Shown here piece after piece: positions 1 through 6,907 of a DNA stretch of 64,000 nt. Source of the stretch: Methylobacterium phyllostachyos (lineage in GTDB: Bacteria > Pseudomonadota > Alphaproteobacteria > Rhizobiales > Beijerinckiaceae); the NCBI RefSeq assembly GCF_900103445.1, contig NZ_FNHS01000022.1, positions 13,571-77,570 of the forward strand. Reading direction: 5' to 3'. A model generated the notes under the pieces. The model was not told the DNA's origin. It did not search any database and worked only from the letters and a program-made list of their open reading frames with translations. Within the stretch, counting starts at the first letter, position 1. Each line of letters starts with the position of its first letter. The position numbers were made by a program, and so were the translations under genes.

Positions 1-44
1 GGGTTCAGGATAGCGCGCAGCCTTCAAGATGGGCGCAGCCTCAT

Positions 45-112
45 TCTGCACCGTCGCTCCCCTCTCCCGACCCGCTTCGCGGGCCACCCTCCCCCACAAA
101 GGGGGGGGGGAG
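45..112. repeat. Intergenic repeat, left copy flanking pyrB
   Basis: About 68 bases that, read on the minus strand, match the segment at 1171-1240 almost base for base. The shared core is a GC-rich block with CGCTTCGCGGG in the middle, framed by runs of C and G. The pyrB gene therefore sits between two inverted copies. It looks like a short, non-coding, REP/MITE-like element able to form a hairpin. It lies just downstream of the pyrB stop codon, so it could end or stabilise the pyrB transcript. Confidence 0.7.
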
Positions 113-134
113 ACGCGCGGTCGGCCGAGGTCCC

Positions 135-1076
135 CTACCCGTTCGGCAGATGCCGGGCGAGCGCCTCCAGCACGGCCATGCGCACGGCGACGCCCATCTC
201 GACCTGCTCGCGGATCAGCGACTGCGCCCCGTCGGCGATCTCCGAGGAAATCTCGACGCCGCGGTTCATGGGGCCCGGATGCATCACGAGCGCGTCGGGC
301 TTGGCCAGCGCCAGCTTCTCGCCGTCGAGGCCGAAATAGCGAAAATACTCTTTCACCGAGGGGACGAACGAGCCGTTCATGCGCTCGCGCTGGAGGCGGA
401 GCATCATCACGATGTCGCAGCCCACGAGGCCCTTGCGCATGTCCGTGAAGGTCTCGACGCCGAAGCGCTCGATGCCGGCGGGCAGCAGGGTCGAGGGCGC
501 GATCAGGCGGACCCGCGCACCCATCGCCTGCAGCAGGATGATGTTGGAGCGCGCCACCCGCGAGTGCAGGACGTCGCCGCAGATCGCCACCTGCAACCCC
601 TCGATCCGGCCCTTGTTGCGGCGGATCGTGAGGGCGTCGAGGAGCGCCTGGGTCGGGTGCTCGTGGGCGCCGTCGCCGGCATTGACCACCGCGCAATCGA
701 CCTTGCGGGCCAGCAGATGCACCGCACCGGCCGATTCGTGGCGGACCACGATGATGTCGGGCCGCATGGCGTTCAGCGTCGCGGCGGTGTCGATCAGGGT
801 CTCGCCCTTCTTCACCGAGGACGAGGCCACCGACATGTTCATCACGTCGGCGCCGAGGCGCTTGCCGGCGAGCTCGAAGGACGATTGCGTCCGGGTCGAG
901 GGCTCGAAGAACAGGTTGATCTGCGTCCGGCCCCGGAGGGTCGTGCGCTTCTTCTCCACCTGCCGGGAGATGTCGACGGCGGAATCGGCGGCGTCGAGCA
1001 GCCCCGCGATGTCGGGCCGGGTCAGGCCCTCGATGCCGAGGAGGTGCCGATGCGGGAAGGGCGCGGGCGTCGTCAT
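135..1076 (-). CDS. pyrB: Aspartate carbamoyltransferase catalytic subunit
   Basis: Joins carbamoyl phosphate and L-aspartate to give N-carbamoyl-aspartate, the committed step of pyrimidine synthesis in the cytosol. The 313-residue product has the carbamoyl-phosphate loop STRTQ at residues 60-64, preceded by FFEP, and HPTQALLD at 140-147. The C-terminal aspartate-binding region contains HPGPMNRG. Length is normal for the class of ATCases that lack a close PyrI partner. The ATG at 1076 is followed directly by a family-like N-terminus. Its downstream side (below position 135) leaves the window after a repeat; in related genomes pyrC often follows, but that cannot be seen here. No regulatory signal was recognised upstream. 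Confidence 0.97.
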   Translation of the reverse strand: MTTPAPFPHRHLLGIEGLTRPDIAGLLDAADSAVDISRQVEKKRTTLRGRTQINLFFEPSTRTQSSFELAGKRLGADVMNMSVASSSVKKGETLIDTAATLNAMRPDIIVVRHESAGAVHLLARKVDCAVVNAGDGAHEHPTQALLDALTIRRNKGRIEGLQVAICGDVLHSRVARSNIILLQAMGARVRLIAPSTLLPAGIERFGVETFTDMRKGLVGCDIVMMLRLQRERMNGSFVPSVKEYFRYFGLDGEKLALAKPDALVMHPGPMNRGVEISSEIADGAQSLIREQVEMGVAVRMAVLEALARHLPNG

Positions 1077-1170
1077 GATGAGGCCCGGGTGTAGGTGCGG
1101 CGGGCCCGGGGGGCAAGGCTGCGATGGTCAGACATCGACATGATAAGGAAAGGAGCGACGGCTCTGCTTC

Positions 1171-1349
1171 TCTCCCTCCCCCCTTTGCGGGGGAGGGTGG
1201 CCCGCGAAGCGGGTCGGGAGAGGGGAGCGACGGTGCAGAATCAGGCACGAGCCTTCATGCAGGGCGCGCTTTCTCTGGAAGCCGGGTTCCCCTCTCCCGA
1301 CCCCTGCTGACGCAGGGGCCACTCTCCCCCGCAAAAGGGGGGAGGGAGG
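1171..1349. repeat. Long inverted repeat between pyrB and the cytochrome b gene
   Basis: Two arms of roughly 63-67 bases (1171-1233 and 1283-1349) are near-complementary, separated by about 50 bases. Both arms carry the same block as the repeat at 45-112. The arm centres differ: the left has CGCGAAGCGGG and the right has CCTGCTGACGCAGG. As RNA this would fold into a very long hairpin. The rest of the 450-base gap between pyrB and 1527 shows no convincing gene. Confidence 0.7.
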
Positions 1350-1526
1350 ACGCGCGGGAATCCTCGCAGCGTGGTGCTCCAGATCGGCCCAGCCGCCTGA
1401 GCGGGAAAAGCCTGCGGCCTTTTTTCCGGCCGATGGTAACCGGAGACCCCTGCGCCACGTATTCGCCCGAACACTCGGGATTCAGACGTTTCCCGGCCCC
1501 GCACCGCCTCCCCGGGATACAGACGC

Positions 1527-2387
1527 TTGGCCGCCTCCCCTGCCCTCGAAGCCCCCGAGACCGTCGATCGGCAGGGGCGCCGCTGGTTCTACCGCCACCC
1601 GCTGGTGATCCGGCTGGCCCATTGGATCAACGCCGCGGTGCTGCTCGTGCTGCTGATGAGCGGCCTGCAGATCTTCAACGCCCACCCGGCGCTCTACTGG
1701 GGCGCGACCTCGACCTTCGACGACCCGGCGCTCGCCATCACCAGCGAGCAGGGGCGCGACGGCACGAATCGCGGCGTGGTGACGGTCGGCGCCCACACCC
1801 TCGACACCACCGGGGTTCTCGGCCTGTCGAAGCAGGACGGCACCGAGATCGAGCGCGCCTTCCCGGCCTGGGCGACTCTGCCGGCCGATCAGGACCTCGC
1901 CACCGGGCGGCGCTGGCACTTCCTGTTCGCCTGGGCTTTGGTCATCAACGGCGCGGTCTATCTGCTCTACGGCCTGTTCAGCGGCCAGCTCCGCCGCCGC
2001 CTGATCCCGGACGGCGACCAGATCCGCGACTTCGGCGGTTCCGTGAAGGAGCACCTGCTCCTGCGCTTCCCCGAGGGCACGGAGGCCAAGCGCTACAACG
2101 TCATCCAGAAGCTCACCTACCTCGTCCTGATCCTCGGCCTGCTGCCCGCCATGGTGCTGGCCGGCCTCGCCATGTCGCCCGGGATGGACGCGGCGTGGCC
2201 CTGGCTCACCGAGCTGTTCGGCGGCCGGCAATCGGCCCGCAGCGTCCACTTCATCGCGGCCGGGCTGATCGTGCTCTTCGTGGTGGTCCACGTGCTGCTC
2301 GTGATCGTCTCCGGCCTCGTCAACAACATGCGCGGCATGGTCACCGGCTGGTTCAGCCTCGGCCGCGACCGGGAGAGTGCGCGATGA
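1527..2387 (+). CDS. Cytochrome b561-type membrane subunit, partner of the molybdoenzyme
   Basis: A 286-residue integral membrane protein that probably binds haem b and passes electrons to or from the molybdopterin enzyme encoded next. Four hydrophobic segments are visible: around residues 27-50, starting RLAHWINAAVLLVLLMSG; near WHFLFAWALVINGAVYLL; near LVLILGLLPAMVLAGLAM; and near AAGLIVLFVVVHVLLVIVSG. Histidines in or beside these helices (RLAHW, RWHFLF, VVHVLL) are the likely haem ligands. This is the pattern of the cytochrome b561 / hydrogenase b-type superfamily. The start is a TTG; no ATG fits the N-terminus. Its stop overlaps the next gene's start (ATGA), so the two are translationally coupled. 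The electron donor and substrate are unknown. Confidence 0.85.
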   Translation: MAASPALEAPETVDRQGRRWFYRHPLVIRLAHWINAAVLLVLLMSGLQIFNAHPALYWGATSTFDDPALAITSEQGRDGTNRGVVTVGAHTLDTTGVLGLSKQDGTEIERAFPAWATLPADQDLATGRRWHFLFAWALVINGAVYLLYGLFSGQLRRRLIPDGDQIRDFGGSVKEHLLLRFPEGTEAKRYNVIQKLTYLVLILGLLPAMVLAGLAMSPGMDAAWPWLTELFGGRQSARSVHFIAAGLIVLFVVVHVLLVIVSGLVNNMRGMVTGWFSLGRDRESAR

Positions 2388-3343
2388 TCCTCCACCGCCG
2401 CAAGCTCCTCACCGCGGGCGCCGGCCTGATGGGCACCGCCCTTCTCAGCGGCTGCGACAAGTTCGCCGGGACCGAGACCGGGCAGCGCACCCTCAAGGTC
2501 GGCGAGGACGCCAACCAATACGTCCAGCGCCTGCTGATGTCGCCGACGACCCTGGCTCGGGAATTTCCCGCCTCGATGATCTCCCCCTGGTTCAAGCCGA
2601 ACGGAACGATCGACCCGCCGGACCGGGGCTACCGGGCGTTGGCGGCGCAGAAGTTTTCGGACTTCAAGCTCACGGTGGACGGTCTCGTTCAGACGCCGCT
2701 GGCGCTGAGCCTCGCGGATCTTCGCGCCCTGCCGTCGCGCACCCAGATCACCCGGCACGATTGCGTGGAGGGCTGGAGCTGCATCGGGCAGTGGAGCGGC
2801 GTTCCGCTCGCCGAGATCTTGAAGAAGGCCGGGCTGAAGCCGCAGGCGCGCTACGCCGTGTTCCACTGCGCCGACACGCTGGAGTTCGAGGCCGGCCCCA
2901 AGGGCGGGGGCAAGGGGCGTGGCCAGGGGGCCTCCCTGGTGCGCCCGACCCATCCGGGTGCGGTCCGGGAGGCCTATGTCCAGCTCGCCGCCGCCGACGA
3001 TTGGGGCGGCCCGTCCACCGCCACCGAAGCGCCCAAGGACGATTGGGGCCAGGGCAGCCCGGCTCCGGAGCCCGAGCCGACGGGGATCCCGATCCGCTAT
3101 TACGAGAGCATCGGCCTCTATGATGTGTTCAACCCGCAGACGATCCTGGCCTACGACCTCAACGGCAAGCCGCTGCCGGTCTCGAACGGTGCGCCCCTGC
3201 GCCTGCGGGTCGAGCGCCAGCTCGGCTACAAGCAGGCCAAGTACGTGATGCGGGTCGAGATGGTGGAGTCGCTCGCCGGAATCGGCCAGGGCAGCGGCGG
3301 CTACTGGGAGGATCGCGGCTACGAGTGGTACGCGGGGATCTGA
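2384..3343 (+). CDS. Molybdopterin oxidoreductase of the sulfite oxidase fold, predicted Tat lipoprotein
   Basis: A 319-residue protein with a SUOX/MsrP-like molybdopterin domain. The HDCVEGWSC motif places the probable Mo-ligating cysteine at residue 127. The N-terminus combines an RR pair in HRRKLLT, a hydrophobic stretch and a lipobox LSGC with Cys at residue 24, so it should be exported folded by Tat and lipid-anchored on the outer face of the inner membrane. Between about residues 170 and 240 there is an unusual low-complexity segment rich in Gly, Asp, Glu and Pro that interrupts the fold. The ATG overlaps the TGA of the cytochrome b gene, indicating a two-gene operon in which the b-type subunit exchanges electrons with this enzyme. 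The substrate cannot be told: sulfite, methionine sulfoxide and other oxo-compounds are all possible. Confidence 0.85.
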   Translation: MILHRRKLLTAGAGLMGTALLSGCDKFAGTETGQRTLKVGEDANQYVQRLLMSPTTLAREFPASMISPWFKPNGTIDPPDRGYRALAAQKFSDFKLTVDGLVQTPLALSLADLRALPSRTQITRHDCVEGWSCIGQWSGVPLAEILKKAGLKPQARYAVFHCADTLEFEAGPKGGGKGRGQGASLVRPTHPGAVREAYVQLAAADDWGGPSTATEAPKDDWGQGSPAPEPEPTGIPIRYYESIGLYDVFNPQTILAYDLNGKPLPVSNGAPLRLRVERQLGYKQAKYVMRVEMVESLAGIGQGSGGYWEDRGYEWYAGI

Positions 3344-3505
3344 GGCGCCGGGTCGGCGGAATGCTCCTGCCATTTGACAACCCGCCGCCTGTGACCCACT
3401 TGTGCCCGGCGCGCGGCCCCGGCCCGACGGCGGGCATACGTCCCACGCGAATTGCGAACAGAATTCGTCCGTCGAGCCCAGGCTCCGTCAGGGGCAGAGG
3501 TCTGA

Positions 3506-6190
3506 ATGAAAGTCGTCGTCGTCGAGTCGCCGGCCAAAGCCAAGACGATCAATAAGTATCTCGGCCGCGACTATGAAGTGATCGCCTCCTTCGGGCATAT
3601 CCGCGACCTTCCGCCCAAGGACGGCTCGGTGGATCCCGAGCAGGACTTCCACATGGTCTGGGAGCTGGCCGACCGCGGGGCGAGCCGGGTCTCGGAGATC
3701 GCCAAGGCGGTCAAGGGCGCCGACAAGCTGATCCTCGCCACCGACCCGGATCGCGAGGGCGAGGCGATCTCCTGGCACGTGCTGGAGGCGCTGAACGCCC
3801 GCAAGGTGCTCAAGGGCATCCCGGTCGAGCGCGTGACCTTCAACGCCATCACCAAGGCGTCGGTCGAGCAGGCGATGCGCAAGCCGCGGGAGATCGACCA
3901 GGCGCTGGTCGATGCCTATCTGGCGCGCCGGGCGCTCGACTACCTCGTGGGCTTCAACCTCTCGCCGGTCCTGTGGCGCAAGCTCCCGGGCGCCCGCTCG
4001 GCGGGGCGCGTGCAGTCCGTGGCGCTCCGCCTCGTCGTCGAGCGCGAGATGGAGATCGAGCGGTTCAAGCCGCGCGAGTACTGGACGCTCATCGCCACGC
4101 TGACGACCGCCGACGGCGCCACCTTCGAGGCCCGCCTCGTGGGCGCCGATGGCAAGCGCATCCAGCGCTTGGATGTCGGCACGGGCGAGGAGGCGGCCGC
4201 CTTCAAGCGCGACCTCGAACTCGCGACCTTCCAGGTGGCGAGCGTCGAGGCGAAGCCCGCCAAGCGCCACCCGCAGCCGCCCTTCACGACCTCCACGCTG
4301 CAGCAGGAGGCCTCCCGCAAGCTCGGGATGGCGCCGGCCCAGACCATGCGGGTCGCCCAGCGCCTCTACGAGGGCGTCGATATCGGCGGCGAGACGGTCG
4401 GCATCATCACCTACATGCGGACCGACGGCGTCGACATGGCGCCGGAGGCGATCCAGGACGCCCGCCGGGTGATCGGCAAGGAGTTCGGCGACCGCTACGT
4501 GCCGGACGTGCCGCGCAAGTACAGCGTCAAGGCCAAGAACGCCCAGGAGGCCCACGAGGCGGTGCGGCCGACCGATATGGGCCGCCTGCCCAAGATGGTC
4601 GCCCGCCACCTCGAGCCCGAGCAGGCCAAGCTCTACGACCTGATCTGGACCCGCACCATGGCGAGCCAGATGGAATCGGCCGAGCTGGAGCGGACCACCG
4701 TGGACGTCGCCGCGAAGGTCGGCCCGCGGACCATCGACCTGCGCGCCACCGGCCAGGTGGTGAAGTTCGACGGCTTTCTTGCGCTTTATCAGGAGGGCAA
4801 GGACGACGAGGAGGACGAGGAGAGCCGCCGCCTCCCGCCCATGAAGGCCGGCGACCCACTCAAGCGTGAGCGGATCAGCTCGACCCAGCACTTCACCGAG
4901 CCGCCGCCGCGCTATTCCGAGGCGAGCCTCGTGAAGCGCATGGAGGAACTCGGCATCGGCCGGCCCTCGACCTACGCGGCCGTGCTGCAGACGCTCCGGG
5001 ACCGCGAATACGTCAAAATCGAAAAAAAGCGGCTGCAGCCGGAGGATAAGGGGCGGCTCGTCACGGGCTTCCTCGAGAGCTTCTTCCGCCGCTACGTCGA
5101 GTACGATTTCACCGCCGATCTGGAGGAGCAGCTCGACCGCGTCTCCAACGCCGAGATCGACTGGCGGGCAGTGCTGCGCGACTTCTGGCGTGATTTCTCG
5201 GCGGCGATCGGCGAGACCAAGGAGCTGCGCGTCACCGACGTGCTGGAAGCGCTGAACGGCCTCCTCGGCCCGCACATCTTCCCCGATAAGGGCGACGGCT
5301 CGAACCCGCGCACCTGCCCGACCTGCGGCGCGGGCCAGCTGTCGCTGAAGCTCGGCAAGTTCGGCGCCTTTATCGGCTGCTCCAACTATCCGGAGTGCAA
5401 GTATACCCGCCAGCTCTCGGCCTCCGGCGTCGAGGGGGACGGCGACGGCTCCTCGGCCGAGGGCGGCCAGCCGGGCGTGCGGGTGCTGGGCAACGATCCC
5501 GCGACCGGCCTGCCGGTGACGATCCGCGACGGGCGGTTCGGTCCGTTCGTGCAGCTCGGCGAGGCCTCCACCGAGAAGGGGGCGGCCAAGCCCAAGCGCT
5601 CGTCCCTGCCCAAGGGGCTCAGCCCCTCTTCGGTCGACCTCGACAAGGCGCTGGCCCTGCTGTCGCTGCCGCGCGAGGTGGCGCGCCACCCCGAGACCGG
5701 CGAGCCGATCCTGGCCAATCTCGGCCGGTTCGGACCCTACGTGCAGCACGGGAAGACCTACGCCAATCTCGGCAAGGACGACGACGTGCTGGAGATCGGT
5801 GGCAACCGCGCGATCGACCTCATCGTCGCCAAGGAGCAGGGCGGCGGTCGCGGCCGTCCGGCCGCCGATCCCGGCCGGCCGCTCGGCAAGGACGAGGCGA
5901 GCGGGCGCGACCTCGTGGTCAAGGCCGGCAAGTACGGGCCCTACGTCACGGACGGCGAGGTGAACGCCACGCTGCCGAAGACGATGAATGCCGAGGCGCT
6001 GACCCTCGACGAGGCGATCGCCCTGGTAAACGCCAAGCGCGCTTCAGGCGGCGGCAAGCCGGCCAAGCGCGGGGCTGTTCGGAAGAGTTCGGCCCGCGCC
6101 GCGAGCGGCGACAAGCCGGCGGCCAAGAAGACCGCCGCGAAGAAGCCGGCCGCCAAGAAGGCGCCGGCGAAGAAGTCGAGTGCGGGCTGA
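3506..6190 (+). CDS. topA: DNA topoisomerase I (type IA)
   Basis: Relaxes negative supercoils by single-strand passage. The 894-residue product has the TOPRIM domain at its N-terminus (VVVESPAKAKTINKYLG, then ATDPDREGEAISWH) and the active-site tyrosine in ITYMRTDG at residue 303. After the core comes one true Cys4 zinc ribbon (CPTCG ... GCSNYPEC). Three later ribbon-like repeats have lost their cysteines (RFGPFVQLGE, RFGPYVQHGK, KYGPYVTDGE). The last 50 or so residues are a Lys/Ala-rich tail (AAKKTAAKKPAAKKAPAKK), as in many alphaproteobacterial TopA proteins, likely to bind DNA non-specifically. A short acidic stretch, KDDEEDEES, lies near residue 432. The ATG at 3506 starts right at the TOPRIM strand. 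It is preceded by a 162-base gap with no clear promoter. Confidence 0.97.
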   Translation: MKVVVVESPAKAKTINKYLGRDYEVIASFGHIRDLPPKDGSVDPEQDFHMVWELADRGASRVSEIAKAVKGADKLILATDPDREGEAISWHVLEALNARKVLKGIPVERVTFNAITKASVEQAMRKPREIDQALVDAYLARRALDYLVGFNLSPVLWRKLPGARSAGRVQSVALRLVVEREMEIERFKPREYWTLIATLTTADGATFEARLVGADGKRIQRLDVGTGEEAAAFKRDLELATFQVASVEAKPAKRHPQPPFTTSTLQQEASRKLGMAPAQTMRVAQRLYEGVDIGGETVGIITYMRTDGVDMAPEAIQDARRVIGKEFGDRYVPDVPRKYSVKAKNAQEAHEAVRPTDMGRLPKMVARHLEPEQAKLYDLIWTRTMASQMESAELERTTVDVAAKVGPRTIDLRATGQVVKFDGFLALYQEGKDDEEDEESRRLPPMKAGDPLKRERISSTQHFTEPPPRYSEASLVKRMEELGIGRPSTYAAVLQTLRDREYVKIEKKRLQPEDKGRLVTGFLESFFRRYVEYDFTADLEEQLDRVSNAEIDWRAVLRDFWRDFSAAIGETKELRVTDVLEALNGLLGPHIFPDKGDGSNPRTCPTCGAGQLSLKLGKFGAFIGCSNYPECKYTRQLSASGVEGDGDGSSAEGGQPGVRVLGNDPATGLPVTIRDGRFGPFVQLGEASTEKGAAKPKRSSLPKGLSPSSVDLDKALALLSLPREVARHPETGEPILANLGRFGPYVQHGKTYANLGKDDDVLEIGGNRAIDLIVAKEQGGGRGRPAADPGRPLGKDEASGRDLVVKAGKYGPYVTDGEVNATLPKTMNAEALTLDEAIALVNAKRASGGGKPAKRGAVRKSSARAASGDKPAAKKTAAKKPAAKKAPAKKSSAG

Positions 6191-6240
6191 GGGCGGGCCG
6201 GATCGTGGGGGGAGGCGGAAATTCCAACCTCTCCCCTCAC

Positions 6241-6340
6241 CCTGAGGTGCCGAAGCGTAGCGGGGGCCTCGAAGGAGCCCTCCAGGGATCGCAGTGTCTT
6301 CTGGAGCCCTCCTCCGAGGCCCGCTTCGCGGGCACCTCAG
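6241..6340. repeat. Palindromic intergenic repeat after topA
   Basis: Two arms, 6241-6284 and 6301-6340, are imperfectly complementary. The left begins CCTGAGGTGCC and the right ends GGGCACCTCAGG, with GGCCTCG / CGAGGCC inside. This CCTGAGGTGCC...GGCACCTCAGG pattern is a common intergenic palindrome in Rhizobiales genomes. It may act as a transcript end for topA. I see no gene in 6191-6424. Confidence 0.7.
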
Positions 6341-6424
6341 GACGAGGGCACGGGTTGGAGATCGCGTGTGTTCTGCTAACCAACGCTTCGGTCGCCCCCA
6401 AGCGCCTTGGAAAGCGGCCTCAGC

Positions 6425-6613
6425 TCAAACCAAGTAGGTGATCGTCGCCGCCACGGCGGTGGCGAAGGTTGCTAGTGCGATCGTGGTGGCGTTGATCAGC
6501 GCGCGCGCCTGCGGCAGGCTCACTCCGTCGTCATCGCATCCGAAGGCGGCACCGGCCGCATGCTCGAAGCGGATCAGGGTCAGGCGGCGGGCCTCGATTG
6601 CGGCGTCACTCAT
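6425..6613 (-). CDS. Small single-pass membrane protein, unknown
   Basis: A 62-residue product beginning MSDAAIEARRLTLIRFEHAAG and ending with a hydrophobic helix (ATTIALATFATAVAATITYLV), so it would be tail-anchored with the N-terminus in the cytosol. The ATG at 6613 is preferred over a possible start 14 codons upstream because the protein-like composition begins there. It is not recognised as a named family. It is convergent with topA and lies back to back with parE. Composition and the clean C-terminal helix support coding, but nothing else does. Confidence 0.5.
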   Translation of the reverse strand: MSDAAIEARRLTLIRFEHAAGAAFGCDDDGVSLPQARALINATTIALATFATAVAATITYLV

Positions 6614-6872
6614 GGACTGCGCCTCCCTGGGCCGCAGCACGTCGGCTACGGTCAAGTTTTGTCTCTGCTGGCAACGTCGATCGTTCTGATCTGTTCCGAT
6701 GGAGATCTGCTGAGATCCGACCGAGAATGTCGCGAGGAAGCCTTAACCCATTGTTGTGCAACGTCTCGATGACAGGGGGCGGACGGGTCACCGACGTTCG
6801 CGCCGAACGGGCCCTCGCTCGCGGCGGTGCAGCATGCGATGATGCGGCCGCATCGCCGAGCGGCGAATGGCT

Positions 6873-6901
6873 TTGATGTTTATGTTTTGTTCCGCTATGA
6901 T
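6873..6901 (+). promoter_or_regulatory. Near-consensus sigma-70-type promoter of parE
   Basis: TTGATG (6873-6878), a spacer of exactly 17 bases, then TATGAT (6896-6901). The sixth and seventh bases after the -10 box bring the expected transcription start to about 6907-6908, which is the A of the parE ATG at 6908. No Shine-Dalgarno can then exist, so the transcript should be leaderless. Confidence 0.6.
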
Positions 6902-6907
6902 GCGGGG

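Noticed and set aside
1124..2383. A long upstream extension of the molybdoenzyme frame, covering the cytochrome b gene in another frame
   Set aside because: The Tat/lipobox start at 2384 overlaps the cytochrome b stop as ATGA, and the upstream part is Arg/Pro-rich without protein character.
3488..5749. A 753-codon open frame opposite topA
   Set aside because: Low-complexity antisense composition, and the topA frame is certain.
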